From positions 1 through 64,000 of the forward strand of contig NZ_WVUD01000007.1 in assembly GCF_009856865.1 (NCBI RefSeq): a stretch of 64,000 nt of DNA, written 5' to 3'. The translations under genes were made by a program, and so were the position numbers. This DNA comes from Solidesulfovibrio aerotolerans. Its GTDB lineage: Bacteria; Desulfobacterota; Desulfovibrionia; Desulfovibrionales; Desulfovibrionaceae. The notes beneath the pieces are model-generated. The model was not told the DNA's origin. It worked only from the letters and a program-made list of their open reading frames with translations, and did no database searches. Positions 44,243 to 53,307 of this stretch are shown here, one piece after another. The number at the start of each line of letters is the position of its first letter. Within the stretch, counting starts at the first letter, position 1.

Positions 44243-45168
44243 GCCTCGTCTCCCAGGGCGGCCGGTTGCAGATTGAAGCGCTCCAAAAGCCCCTCCAATT
44301 CGCGCCGGGAGCTGAAATGGAAGGTGAGCTTGCCGTGATCGGCCGTGCCCCCGGTCTTGACCAGCACCCCGGCCCGCTCGGTGAGCAGGGCTTCCAGGCC
44401 GACGAGCCGGGCATCCACGGCCGGCTTGGCGCTGCGTTTGGGCGGCGTTTCGGCCGCCGGGGCGTCTCCCGCCCCGGGCAGGCAACCGTTCTGCTTGGCA
44501 TAGCCGGCAGCGGCCTCGGCCTCGCGCACGCTGAGGCCATCGGTGACGACGCGTTGCCACAACGCGTCACGGAGTGCCCCTTCCGGCAGCGACAGCAATG
44601 CCCGGGCATGGCCGGCGGTGAGGCGTCCCTCGGCCAGATCCTGGCGCATGGGTTCGGCCAGGGCATTAAGGCGCAGAGCATTGGCCACGGCGGAACGGCT
44701 TTTGCCAACTTTTTTGGCCAGGGCGTCCTGGCTCAGGCCAAACCGGCTGACCAGCAACTGATAGCCGGCCGCCTCTTCCATGGGATTGAGATCTTCGCGC
44801 TGGAGATTTTCAACCAAAGCCAGGGCAAAGCCGGTTTCATCGTCCACGTCCCGGATAAGGGCGGGAATCTCGGTCAACCCGGCCAGTCTAGCGGCCCGCC
44901 AGCGACGTTCGCCGGCCACGATTTCGTGGCTGATCTGACCCGGGCCGGAGACCGGCCGCACCAGCACGGGCTGGAGCACGCCTTGGGCGCGAATGGAGTC
45001 GGCCAGTTCGGCCAGGGCGTCATCGGCAAAAGCGCGGCGCGGTTGTTCCGGGTTGGCCCGAATGGCGTCCAGGGCCAGGGTCAGGATGTCGCCGGCCTCC
45101 CGTTCGTCCTGATAGCCGCCGAGCAGGGCCTCAAGTCCCCGTCCCAAACCTTTTTGGGCTTGCGCCAT
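44239..45168 (-). CDS. parB: Chromosome partitioning protein ParB
   Basis: The 309-residue protein has KGLGRGLEALLGG at the start and the ParB/Srx CTPase domain (DAIRANPEQPRRAF, GERRWRAARLAGL, ALVENLQREDLNPMEEA). The helix-turn-helix follows (GLSQDALAKKVGKSRSAVANALRL), then a Pro/Ala linker and C-terminal dimer domain. It binds parS and loads SMC. The start is placed at MAQAQKG. It lies 660 bases from parA, separated by an opposing gene, and is instead coupled to the heptose kinase. Confidence 0.96.
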   Translation of the reverse strand: MAQAQKGLGRGLEALLGGYQDEREAGDILTLALDAIRANPEQPRRAFADDALAELADSIRAQGVLQPVLVRPVSGPGQISHEIVAGERRWRAARLAGLTEIPALIRDVDDETGFALALVENLQREDLNPMEEAAGYQLLVSRFGLSQDALAKKVGKSRSAVANALRLNALAEPMRQDLAEGRLTAGHARALLSLPEGALRDALWQRVVTDGLSVREAEAAAGYAKQNGCLPGAGDAPAAETPPKRSAKPAVDARLVGLEALLTERAGVLVKTGGTADHGKLTFHFSSRRELEGLLERFNLQPAALGDEA

Positions 45169-45304
45169 GGATGCTTTCCTTCTTACTGTAGTGCTCGGAC
45201 GACGCCCGTGGCGCATCCGCTGTCAGGTTTATCCGATACTGTTTTAAATGGCCGCTGCGACCACCCTGTCCCGGTCCGGCCTGCCGCCAGCCAAGGAGCC
45301 ATTT

Positions 45305-45736
45305 GTGCCGCCCATTTCGCCCCATTTTCTCGAACTCTTCGACGCCGCCGGTGCCCCGCGCGGCGTCCACATCAGCCCGCAACTCTGGGAACTGTGCAAG
45401 GAGGCCGTGCTGCCGGGCCTGACCAAGGCTCTGTATAAGCTCGACCCGTCCAGCCGGCCGGAGCCGGACGAACGGCCCGAACCCATGGCCGAGTTGGAAC
45501 AACTGCTGGCCTATTGGGATTTTACCTATCCGCCGACCTACGACGTCCACTGCGATTGCTGCGGTGCCAAGACGGATGATTGGCGCGCGGACACGCCGCG
45601 CGTTTTCCGGTTGCGAAACGCCAATCTCGGTGGATTGGTAACCTTCCAATGCGCCGCATGCAAGGCCCTGGTGCTCAAGAAACATTTCAAAAAGCATTTG
45701 ACCGTGGAGTGCAAGCCTTACATCGAAAAGGGCTGA
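45305..45736 (+). CDS. Cys-rich protein of unknown function between parB and parA
   Basis: The 143-residue protein has two pairs of Cys, CDCCG and CAAC (about residues 83 and 116), plus a late Cys in TVECKPY, a layout that suggests a zinc ribbon. The N-terminal half is helical (HISPQLWELCKEAVLPGLTKALYKLD). I do not recognise the family. GTG at 45305 is chosen, as AAGGAG is placed 6 bases before it; ATG at 45248 has no ribosome-binding site. It runs opposite to parA and parB and ends at a bidirectional terminator shared with parA. Confidence 0.75.
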   Translation: MPPISPHFLELFDAAGAPRGVHISPQLWELCKEAVLPGLTKALYKLDPSSRPEPDERPEPMAELEQLLAYWDFTYPPTYDVHCDCCGAKTDDWRADTPRVFRLRNANLGGLVTFQCAACKALVLKKHFKKHLTVECKPYIEKG

Positions 45737-45752
45737 TCCGTTTCCCAGGCAC

Positions 45753-45788
45753 AAAAAAGCCGCCGGCGTTCGCGCCGGCGGCTTTTTT
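45753..45788. terminator. Bidirectional terminator between the Cys-rich gene and parA
   Basis: AAAAAAGCCGCCGGCG (45753-45768) and CGCCGGCGGCTTTTTT (45773-45788) form a perfect 16-bp stem with a TTCG tetraloop. T tracts exist on both strands, so transcripts from both convergent genes can end here. It is the best terminator in the window. Confidence 0.93.
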
Positions 45789-45831
45789 TATGGGGAGTCC
45801 CGACTGCAGGAAAACTCCCTGCGTGCCGGTA

Positions 45832-46605
45832 TCAACCGGCGGCGGTCTGGCGTCGCACGACTTCCTGGGCCAGGGACAGATAGGCTTCCGCCCCCCGCGA
45901 TTTGACATCGTGGGTGAGCACGGGTTTGCCGTAGCTGGGGGCTTCGGACAGGCGGATATTACGCGGAATGAGCGTTTGGAAATAGAGCTTGGGGAAGCAT
46001 TTCCAGACTTCGCGTTTGACGTGGCGATTAAGCTTGTTGCGGCCGTCGTACATGGTGAGCACCACGCCGAGCAGTTTGAGCCGGGGATTGAGCCGTTTGC
46101 GCACCTGATCATAGGTCCGCAGCAGTTGGGCGATGCCTTCCAGGGCGTAGTATTCGCACTGCAGCGGCACGAGCATTTCGGTTGCGGCGCACAAGGCGTT
46201 GAGTGTCACCAGCCCCAGGGACGGCGGGCAGTCGAGCAGGATATACTCGAAATCCCCGGCCACCTGTTCGATCAGGCTGCGCAGATAAAATTCCCGGCCC
46301 GGTTTATCCACCAATTCGATATCTGCGGCCACGAGGTCCGGGGCCGAGGGCAACACGGTCAAAAAGGGCAGTTCCGTGCCGACAAAGGCTTTGCTGGCAT
46401 TTTGGGGATCAAACAGGACGGAATAGAGATTTTCGGTGATGGCATCCTGGTAGATGGACAACCCGCTGCTGGCGTTGGCCTGGGGATCGCAGTCGATCAG
46501 CAGGGTTTTTTTTTCCATCACCGCCAGGGAAGCGGCCAGATTGACGGCGGTGGTGGTTTTTCCCACGCCGCCTTTTTGATTGGCAATAACAATGACACGG
46601 GCCAT
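45832..46605 (-). CDS. parA: Chromosome partitioning ATPase ParA (Soj)
   Basis: The 257-residue deviant Walker ATPase has [22 protein letters not shown] near the start (Walker A with signature Lys), [12 protein letters not shown], and [16 protein letters not shown]. It forms dynamic DNA-bound dimers that move ParB-parS complexes. GAGGAG lies 7 bases ahead of the ATG. A perfect parS is 57 bases upstream of its start. Downstream it ends at the shared bidirectional terminator, so it is not cotranscribed with parB. Confidence 0.97.
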   Translation of the reverse strand: MARVIVIANQKGGVGKTTTAVNLAASLAVMEKKTLLIDCDPQANASSGLSIYQDAITENLYSVLFDPQNASKAFVGTELPFLTVLPSAPDLVAADIELVDKPGREFYLRSLIEQVAGDFEYILLDCPPSLGLVTLNALCAATEMLVPLQCEYYALEGIAQLLRTYDQVRKRLNPRLKLLGVVLTMYDGRNKLNRHVKREVWKCFPKLYFQTLIPRNIRLSEAPSYGKPVLTHDVKSRGAEAYLSLAQEVVRRQTAAG

Positions 46606-46661
46606 GACGCATCTCCTCGGCCGGATACGTCCCGTAACGGTCGAGACGCGCCTCCCCCGAC

Positions 46662-46677
46662 TGTTTCACGTGAAACA
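46662..46677. other. parS centromere site
   Basis: TGTTTCACGTGAAACA is a perfect 16-bp palindrome and matches the bacterial parS consensus exactly. It lies between the XXXCH-like gene and parA, in the parA upstream region. I saw no second copy in the window. Confidence 0.97.
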
Positions 46678-46690
46678 GCGGGGCAGCGGC

Positions 46691-46984
46691 TTATTCGCGA
46701 AAGGTGCGATGGCAAAAGGTCTGGGCATCGTCAAGAGACTCGACGAGCATGACGCAGCCTTCCACATCGCCCTTTTTTACAGCATTGAGCAGTTGACCGG
46801 CAAGATGGGAAAAATCCTCGGCCTCGTCTGCCCAGGCGTCTTGAGCCAGTTGATGCATCCTGCGGGCGAGACGGGTCAAGCGGTGAACCAATTCTTCATC
46901 AGGCAGCGTCGCATCCACGACCTGGTTTTGGATTTGGGCAAATACCGCCTCGAGATCACGTTTCGTGGTCTTGAATTCCATCAC
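46691..46984 (-). CDS. Small helical protein resembling XXXCH-domain proteins
   Basis: The 97-residue protein is all-helical in character (TLPDEELVHRLTRLARRMHQLAQDAWADEAEDFSHLAGQLLNAVKKGDVEGCVMLVESL). It ends DAQTFCHRTFRE. A late Cys-His after a conserved helix is the hallmark of the XXXCH domain reported in Desulfovibrio; I recall that family only loosely. Start codons GTG 46984 and ATG 46981 are adjacent; AAGGA is 9 bases before the GTG. It lies just across parS from parA. Confidence 0.65.
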   Translation of the reverse strand: MMEFKTTKRDLEAVFAQIQNQVVDATLPDEELVHRLTRLARRMHQLAQDAWADEAEDFSHLAGQLLNAVKKGDVEGCVMLVESLDDAQTFCHRTFRE

Positions 46985-47062
46985 CGCTGTCCGTCCTTAG
47001 AAACGGGTTAGAGAGGGTTCTGTAAAAGGCCCGATTAGAGGACCGAACGCATCCTGTCAATA

Positions 47063-48070
47063 TTAATGAAGGTAATACTCACGATACCAGTCGATAAAAT
47101 TGGCGATGCCTGTCTGTATGGTGGTGGACGGCTTAAAGCCCACGTCGCTGATCAGATCGTCAATATTGGCGCAGGTGGCTGGAACGTCGCCGGGCTGGAG
47201 CGGCAGAAATTCCTTGATGGCCTTCTTGCCCAGAGCCGATTCAATGGCTTCGATAAACTCCAGCAACGTGACACTGTTGTTGTTGCCGATGTTGTACAGC
47301 TTGTACGGACACATGCTGGAACTGGGGTCTGGCTGCGCCGGGTCCCAGGCCGGATTGGGCGTGGGAATATTTTGCGTCACCCGGACAACACCTTCGACGA
47401 TATCATCGATATAGGTGAAATCCCGCTCCATCTTGCCGTGGTTGAAAACCTGGATGGGCTTGTCCTCGATAATGGCCTTGGCAAACAAAAACAAAGCCAT
47501 GTCCGGCCGGCCCCAAGGCCCGTAGACCGTGAAAAAACGCAGCCCGGTGCACGGCAGTCCGAACAGATAGCTGTAGGAGTGGGCCATCAACTCGTTGGAC
47601 TTTTTGGACGCCGCATAGAGGCTGATCGGATGGTCCACGTTGTCGTGGACGGAAAAAGGCATCTTGGTGTTTAAGCCATAGACCGAACTCGACGAGGCGA
47701 ACACAAAATGGTCCACCTTGTGCTGGCGGCAATTCTCCAAGATATTGAAGTAGCCGATTATATTGGCATTAATGTAATCTTCAGGATGCGTCAGGCTGTG
47801 GCGCACGCCGGCCTGGGCCGCCAGATTGATGACATAGTTAAAGCCGCCGGCGTCAAAGAGACGATCCATGGCCGCACGGTCAACCATGTCTTCCTGGACG
47901 AACCGGAACCGGGCGTCGGCGGAGAGCAGGGCGATGCGGTCCTTTTTCAGGGCAACGGAATAATACGGGTTGAGGTTGTCCAGACCGGTAACGTCAAAAC
48001 CCATGGACAAGAAACGGCGACACAGATGGAAGCCGATGAAGCCGGCAGCGCCGGTAACAAGAATATTCAT
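47063..48070 (-). CDS. NAD-dependent sugar epimerase (UDP-glucuronate 4-epimerase type)
   Basis: The 335-residue short-chain dehydrogenase-like enzyme has [59 protein letters not shown] (catalytic YxxxK), [19 protein letters not shown] and the long C-terminal part typical of UDP-glucuronate 4-epimerases. It would supply galacturonate for polysaccharide. AAAGGA lies before the ATG at 48070. The frame is open upstream into the slipin gap but without family features. Confidence 0.93.
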   Translation of the reverse strand: MNILVTGAAGFIGFHLCRRFLSMGFDVTGLDNLNPYYSVALKKDRIALLSADARFRFVQEDMVDRAAMDRLFDAGGFNYVINLAAQAGVRHSLTHPEDYINANIIGYFNILENCRQHKVDHFVFASSSSVYGLNTKMPFSVHDNVDHPISLYAASKKSNELMAHSYSYLFGLPCTGLRFFTVYGPWGRPDMALFLFAKAIIEDKPIQVFNHGKMERDFTYIDDIVEGVVRVTQNIPTPNPAWDPAQPDPSSSMCPYKLYNIGNNNSVTLLEFIEAIESALGKKAIKEFLPLQPGDVPATCANIDDLISDVGFKPSTTIQTGIANFIDWYREYYLH

Positions 48071-48128
48071 GATTCCTTTGGGTAACAGTCCTATCAAAAA
48101 TTGGGGCACGCCGGGCACCGAGACGACA

Positions 48129-48989
48129 TCAGGCGTCATCCCGGGGAGCTGCAAGTGCTCCGGGCACGGCCGGGTCGTCTCTTCCCAATCCTTCCCGGGG
48201 TTGGGCCACCGTCACCGGGGACTGGGCACTTGTGGGCGCGGCGGCGTGGCTCGGACCATTAAAAAAAGAGCGGATAAAATCAAGTGGGATGGGCAAAATT
48301 GTCGTGGCCTGGCTTTCCGCAGCCATCTCGCGGATGGTTTGCAGATAGCGCAACTGCATGGCTTCGGGCCGAACGCTGATGATCTCGGCCGCCTCGGCCA
48401 AGCGGGCCGCAGCCTGGAACTCACCTTCGGCATTGATGATCTTGGCCCGGCGTTCACGCTCGGCCTCGGCCTGTTTGGCCATGGCCCGCTGCATCTCCTG
48501 GGGCAGATCGATATATTTCAGCTCCACATTGGCCACCTTGATGCCCCACGGGCCGGTGTGGGCGTCCAGAATCGTCTGCACCCGCTCGTTGACCTTGTCG
48601 CGGTGGGCCAAAATTTCATCCAGCTCCACGCCGCCGCAGACACTGCGCAGGGTCGTCTGGGAAATCTGGGAGGTGGCGTACATGTAGTCCTCGACCTCCA
48701 GGATGGCCTTGATCGGCTCGGCCACCCGGAAATAGACCACGGCATTGACTTTGATGCTCACGTTGTCCCGGGTGATAACGTCCTGATGCGGTATGTCCAT
48801 GGCAATGGTGCGCAGGGACACCTTGGTCATGCGATCAATGACCGGGAAGAGCAAAATAAGACCTGGCCCTTTGGCCTTGATGATGCGGCCCAGGCGAAAG
48901 ATCACACCGCGCTCGTATTCATTGAGCACCCGTAGCGAAGCCATGAGCAGAAAAATCACAATGGCAAGCAGTGGCAAATAGCCGAACAT
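48129..48989 (-). CDS. Slipin (stomatin/SPFH family membrane protein)
   Basis: The 286-residue protein has an N-terminal membrane helix (about 3-22) and a band-7 domain ([79 protein letters not shown]), then a helical stretch ([16 protein letters not shown]). Slipins oligomerise and organise membrane patches. The NfeD-type gene lies 27 bases upstream, a pairing known across bacteria. GGAGG precedes the ATG. Confidence 0.95.
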   Translation of the reverse strand: MFGYLPLLAIVIFLLMASLRVLNEYERGVIFRLGRIIKAKGPGLILLFPVIDRMTKVSLRTIAMDIPHQDVITRDNVSIKVNAVVYFRVAEPIKAILEVEDYMYATSQISQTTLRSVCGGVELDEILAHRDKVNERVQTILDAHTGPWGIKVANVELKYIDLPQEMQRAMAKQAEAERERRAKIINAEGEFQAAARLAEAAEIISVRPEAMQLRYLQTIREMAAESQATTILPIPLDFIRSFFNGPSHAAAPTSAQSPVTVAQPREGLGRDDPAVPGALAAPRDDA

Positions 48990-49016
48990 GGTATCCTCCG
49001 CGCCTGGTGGCCTTGG

Positions 49017-50393
49017 TTAGGACGTTGGCGACTTCGTGGCCAAGCTTACTAACAACGTAAATTCCTCCACCCCGTCAATGACGACCTCCGCACCCGGGGC
49101 CAGGGCCACGGCCGGGCCGTCGCCCACAAGCCGGGCGTCCCAGATTTCGCCGTGCACAAAGACTTTGCCCATGCGCCCCTTAAAATGGCGCACCAGGGCT
49201 TTCTGGCCGATAAGTGCTTCCAGGCCCGTTTGGGGTTTGCTGCGTTGCGACCGGGACAAAATCCAGACCGCGCCAAGGAGCAGGGCGGAAACCCCGGCCA
49301 CGGTGGGCAGGATCAGGCCCAAGGGCAGGCCGCTGCTGCCGTCAAAGCGGAAAAGCAGCAACGATCCCAGAAAAAGCGAGGCCACCGCGGCAAGGCTTAA
49401 CAGGCCGAAACTGGTGACGTGCAGTTCCAGCAGGAACAACCCGCCGGAAAGGAGCAGCAGCAACAGCCCGGCGGCATTGGTCGGCAAAATGGAGAGGGCA
49501 TACAGGGCCACGATAAGGCTCAAGCCGCCAACCACGCCGGGCAGGATGGCCCCTGGGGTTGTCAGCTCGAAAAATACGCCGGCCACGCCAATAAGCAGCA
49601 ACACATAGGCGATCTGCGGATCGAGCAGCCAGGAAAGCAGATTATACCACGGCCCGGGTTCGTAGGCGACAAACCGGGCCTGACTGCCGTCAAAGCGCAC
49701 TTTGCCGGTGGGGGTGGGCAGGCCGCGCTTGCCGATCTGGACCAGCAGATCGGCCTGATCCACCGCGATATAGTCCACCACTTTTTCAGTCACTGCCTCG
49801 GCAGCGTTCAAGCTGGCCGCCTGATCGATGGCCTGTTTGTACCAGTTGACGTTGCGCCCGTATTTGTCGGCCAGACCGCGCACCAGACTTTGCAGATCGT
49901 TGCGAACCTTTTTATCAGCGGTCTTCTCCAAATCGTCGCCACTGGCAGTAATGGGCGAGGCCGCGCCGATGGTGGTCTGGGGGGCCATGGCGGCCACGGC
50001 GGCGGCGGCAACGAGAAAGACGCCGGCCGAAGCAGCCCGGGCTCCGCCGGGGCTCACGTAGACCGCCACCGGGGTTGGCGCATTGAGGATGGAAGCGACC
50101 ATGCGGCGCATGACCTCGATACTGCCGCCCGGAGTGTCCAGGCGTAACAGGACCAAATCGAAACGCTGTTCCTGGGCCGCAGGGCGGGTTGGATCGGGGT
50201 TGGCCTGCCTGCCGGCCAAAGCCAAGGCGGCATCGAGCATATCGGCCTGGGCCGGCGAGATGGCCCCGGCCAGACGCACATCCAGGACCGTAAAGGCCAG
50301 GCTCGGCCCGGCACAAAGCAGACAGCCCAGGAGCAGGGCGCAGGCAGGAAAAAACCGGCGGATCTTAGTCGATGCCAAGGAGGCTACACACAT
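49017..50393 (-). CDS. NfeD/ClpP-class membrane serine protease
   Basis: This is a 458-residue protein. A signal peptide (about 8-35) is followed by a ClpP-like domain (about 35-220): LLRLDTPGGSIEVMRRM, VAVYVSPGGARAASAGVFLVAAA with probable catalytic Ser, and later DKKVRNDLQ with a candidate Lys. Five or six membrane helices (about 255-385) and a C-terminal NfeD OB-fold (GLEALIGQKALVRHF) follow. In archaeal relatives this protease cleaves stomatin. GGAGGT 8 bases upstream fixes the ATG at 50393, which overlaps the previous gene by 29 bases. Confidence 0.93.
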   Translation of the reverse strand: MCVASLASTKIRRFFPACALLLGCLLCAGPSLAFTVLDVRLAGAISPAQADMLDAALALAGRQANPDPTRPAAQEQRFDLVLLRLDTPGGSIEVMRRMVASILNAPTPVAVYVSPGGARAASAGVFLVAAAAVAAMAPQTTIGAASPITASGDDLEKTADKKVRNDLQSLVRGLADKYGRNVNWYKQAIDQAASLNAAEAVTEKVVDYIAVDQADLLVQIGKRGLPTPTGKVRFDGSQARFVAYEPGPWYNLLSWLLDPQIAYVLLLIGVAGVFFELTTPGAILPGVVGGLSLIVALYALSILPTNAAGLLLLLLSGGLFLLELHVTSFGLLSLAAVASLFLGSLLLFRFDGSSGLPLGLILPTVAGVSALLLGAVWILSRSQRSKPQTGLEALIGQKALVRHFKGRMGKVFVHGEIWDARLVGDGPAVALAPGAEVVIDGVEEFTLLVSLATKSPTS

Positions 50394-51093
50394 GGTCCCA
50401 GACCTCCGGGTCGCCTTGAAGCAGGACATCGGGATGGGGAAGCACGGTGATCGGCAACGTGGCCGTGTCGGTTCTGGCGGCCAGGGCTGCGGCCACCACT
50501 TCGGGCAAGGGACCGAAAACAGCCGTTATTTCTGGAGAAAAAAGGGCCAGCCCCGCGGCAAAGGCTTCGGGCTGATCCACCAGTTCGCCGTCCCGGGGCA
50601 GGGCCAGGGGCCAAAAGGCCACGGCGTTTTGGCCGGTCAGGCGCAAATCGCGGATAAGGTTGCGCCAGAGCCCGCCGCGCCGGGGATCGGCCTGACCGGT
50701 GAGATCCAGGCCCAATTCGCGGTAGGCGATGACCAGCCGGGGCCGGGCCGGGGCCTTGGCGAAAAGGCCGGGCCAGGGCTGCGGCCAGTCGCCGGGGTGG
50801 GGCGGCAGGACAGTGGGCGGGGAAGTCTGCGACGCTTCGGACGCAGCCAGGACGGCTGCGCTCGGGGTTGCGACCGTGGCTGCGGCGCAAGGGGAAGCGT
50901 CGCTGCCGGGGCCGCAGGCTGCGCCGGCCGGGCTGTCGGCTAAAGGCAGGGCGGCAAGGCCGGGCTGGTCGCCGGGTGGCCTGTCGCCCGGCACCGGAAC
51001 CGCGTCGGGGTCGAGGTAGAAATGGCGCACGCCGGCCATCTGCCAGACGCGCAGATGTTCGGGCACCTCTAGGAGCGAATCGAGAAGTCCCAT
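50365..51093 (-). CDS. Unknown protein with a UDG-like C-terminal half
   Basis: This is a 242-residue protein. The first 95 residues contain a low-complexity Ala/Ser/Pro linker (about 45-95). The second half (about 110-240) has LVIAYRELGLD, NAVAFWPLALP, LFSPEITAVFGPLP and ends LPHPDVLLQGDPEVWDHVCSLL. That ending resembles the HP-LL-nP--W--L helix of uracil-DNA glycosylase family 4/5 proteins, but no N-terminal Cys cluster or clear active site is seen. I suggest a UDG-like fold only. It overlaps coaBC by 25 bases and nfeD by 29, so it is a true operon member. Confidence 0.6.
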   Translation of the reverse strand: MGLLDSLLEVPEHLRVWQMAGVRHFYLDPDAVPVPGDRPPGDQPGLAALPLADSPAGAACGPGSDASPCAAATVATPSAAVLAASEASQTSPPTVLPPHPGDWPQPWPGLFAKAPARPRLVIAYRELGLDLTGQADPRRGGLWRNLIRDLRLTGQNAVAFWPLALPRDGELVDQPEAFAAGLALFSPEITAVFGPLPEVVAAALAARTDTATLPITVLPHPDVLLQGDPEVWDHVCSLLGID

Positions 51094-52289
51094 ATTTTCA
51101 TGGCCATTTCGGTTTTGGGGATACTGCCCCAGGTTTCCTGCCGCCCGCCGGCATCCAAGGCCAGGGCTTCGTTGGATACCGCGGCAAAGCCGGCGTCGCT
51201 GCGGCCGATGGGATTGGCGATGATGGCGTCGCAGCGTTTGCGGGTCAGCTTTCCCTTGGCGTTTTCATACAAATTGTCTGTCTCGGCGCAAAAGCCGATA
51301 AGATATTGCCCGGGCCGTTTGACGCCACCCATGGCCGCCAGGATATCATGGGTGGGGACAAATTCCAGCGGTGGACGGCCGCTTGCCGCATCTTTTTTAA
51401 ATTTGCCGCCGCCCGGGTGGGGCAAGGGCGAAAAATCGGCCACGGCAGCCGCCATGACGCCGTAGTCGCTGTCCGGCCAGACATCGAGGCAGGCGTCATA
51501 CATCTGGGCCGCGCTGGTCACCGGCAACAGCCGTACGTCCTGGGGGAACCACCAGGATACCGGACCGGACACCACCGTGACCGTGGCACCGCGCAGCCAG
51601 GCGGCCATGGCCACACAGGCTCCCATGCGCCCGGTGGAGGGATTGGACCAAAACCGGGCGGCGTCGAAATATTCCCGGGTCGGGCCAAGGCTCACCAGCA
51701 CACTGCGCCCGGCCAGATCCTGGGGGGTCAGGGCGCGCAGCATGGTAGCAAAAATGGCGTCGTCGTCAGCCAGACGCCCCTGGCCGGTTTCGCCGCAGGC
51801 CATGGGGCCGCACTGGGGGGTTAATCCGATGACACCGCGCCCAAGCAGGGTGCGCCAGTTGTCCTGGGTGGCCGGGGCCTGCCACAGGCGGGAATTCATG
51901 GCCGGGGCAATGACCAGCGGCCCGGCAAAGGCCAGGGACTGGCAGGACAGCAAATCATCGGCCAGCCCGTGGGCCAGTTTGGCCAGGGTGTTGGCCGTGG
52001 CCGGGACGATGGCCAGCAGATCGGCGGTCTGGGCCGGGGCCAGATGGGCGAAATTGGCCGAATCCGGCAGAAAAAGATCGGTAAAGACCGGATCAGCCCC
52101 CAGGGCTTCAAAGGACAGGGGGGTGACAAATTGCCGGGCCGCTTGGGTCAAGGTGACGCCCACCCCGGCCCCGGTGGCCAACAGCCGGCGCAGGAGTGGC
52201 AGGGCTTTGTAAGCTGCCACCGAGCCGGTGACGCCAAGATGGATGCGTCGGCCCATGTAGCCGGTAAAATCGAGATGGGTGCTCTGCAT
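51069..52289 (-). CDS. coaBC: Bifunctional coenzyme A synthesis protein CoaBC
   Basis: The 406-residue enzyme joins Cys to 4-phosphopantothenate (C-terminal CoaB) and decarboxylates the product (N-terminal CoaC). CoaC: HLGVTGSVAAYKA, LLAIVPATANTLAKLAHGLADDL, IAPAMNSRLW, and the Cys loop PMACGETGQGRLAD. CoaB: GPTREYFDAARFWSNPSTGRMG, AVADFSP, GGKFKKDA and GFCAETDNL. ATG 52289 is preferred over an earlier in-frame start, since the upstream residues are not family-like. Confidence 0.95.
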   Translation of the reverse strand: MQSTHLDFTGYMGRRIHLGVTGSVAAYKALPLLRRLLATGAGVGVTLTQAARQFVTPLSFEALGADPVFTDLFLPDSANFAHLAPAQTADLLAIVPATANTLAKLAHGLADDLLSCQSLAFAGPLVIAPAMNSRLWQAPATQDNWRTLLGRGVIGLTPQCGPMACGETGQGRLADDDAIFATMLRALTPQDLAGRSVLVSLGPTREYFDAARFWSNPSTGRMGACVAMAAWLRGATVTVVSGPVSWWFPQDVRLLPVTSAAQMYDACLDVWPDSDYGVMAAAVADFSPLPHPGGGKFKKDAASGRPPLEFVPTHDILAAMGGVKRPGQYLIGFCAETDNLYENAKGKLTRKRCDAIIANPIGRSDAGFAAVSNEALALDAGGRQETWGSIPKTEMAMKIWDFSIRS

Positions 52290-52332
52290 GGGGTGTCCTT
52301 GGCCAGGGCCGGCCATCAAGGGAAGCTCGGGG

Positions 52333-53208
52333 TCAGGTCAGTCCCCGATCACGGTAGAGGGCCACGTGCCAGAGATAGATGCGCTGGGCCAGATCGTCGA
52401 TGACGTTATCCGTGATTTTGGACCATTCCACCTTGCTGGATTCGGGCTGGCGCACGCCGTTGGCGACAAATTCAAGACCCAGGGCCAGATCGCCCGAGAC
52501 AGGATCGGGCTGGATGTTATTGACCTTGGCCACCAGCCAATACTCTTCGCGCAGTTTGGGAACCTTGTCGCCAAAGGTGAGAAACAAAATGAAGCGATCC
52601 CCTTTTTTGGGGTCCAGGGCGCTTTCTTTCAGATGCGGCCGACGCACGACAAAGCGCAATCCGCCGGCGGAAATATTATCGATATGGGCCAAACCGTTTT
52701 TAAAATGGCAGTGGCCTACCGAGGGTTTGTTGATATCGAAACCGCTGGCCTCGTATTTCCAAATGCCAATGTGGGAAAACTGTTGAAAATCCGGCCGCAT
52801 ACGCAGGCTTTTACGGCGTTGGGCACCGTTTAAAGCAGCCGGAAAGGCCACGGCGATCTGGGGCGGGCCATCGAGCTGTTGCCGGATGCGCAGGATCTCG
52901 CTGGTGAAATTATAAAAAATCTCGCGATGCCGTTCATCACGCTCAATAATGCGAAAAAAACAGGTGACGTTTTTTTTCAGAAACCGGTCTTTGAGGCCGG
53001 ACACGCCGCCCAGTTCCAGCAACACGGCGGCATCATTGACCCCCATGACCGTGGCGGTCACGCCAGTCAGATTCGTGTCTTTTTCATCGAATTGGACATG
53101 GACCTTGGCGCGCTGGCCCATAGCCAGATCCAGGATATCAGCGTTTCGCCGCCGTTCCTGCTCTGCCTCTTTGGAGGGCTTTTTGCCTCGCAAAAGATCC
53201 AAAACCAT
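52333..53208 (-). CDS. PilZ-domain cyclic di-GMP effector
   Basis: The 291-residue protein has an N-terminal YcgR-like domain (about 30-125) and a PilZ domain (about 130-265). The binding motif is seen as QRRKSLRMR (RxxxR, near residue 133) and IDNISAGGLRF (D/NxSxxG, near residue 178). It is a probable receptor for the cyclic di-GMP made by the GGDEF proteins at 524 and 14674. The start of the frame has a GGCAGG before ATG. It lies between coaBC and the lipoprotein gene. Confidence 0.9.
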   Translation of the reverse strand: MVLDLLRGKKPSKEAEQERRRNADILDLAMGQRAKVHVQFDEKDTNLTGVTATVMGVNDAAVLLELGGVSGLKDRFLKKNVTCFFRIIERDERHREIFYNFTSEILRIRQQLDGPPQIAVAFPAALNGAQRRKSLRMRPDFQQFSHIGIWKYEASGFDINKPSVGHCHFKNGLAHIDNISAGGLRFVVRRPHLKESALDPKKGDRFILFLTFGDKVPKLREEYWLVAKVNNIQPDPVSGDLALGLEFVANGVRQPESSKVEWSKITDNVIDDLAQRIYLWHVALYRDRGLT

Positions 53209-53307
53209 GGCCTGCCAATCCGGTCAAAGGATGGTGCACCCAGGTGGGGCGAAATGTGCGTCACTGGCGCGGGCCGGGCTCTGCACGAGCGGCCCTGGCC
53301 GGGGTTT

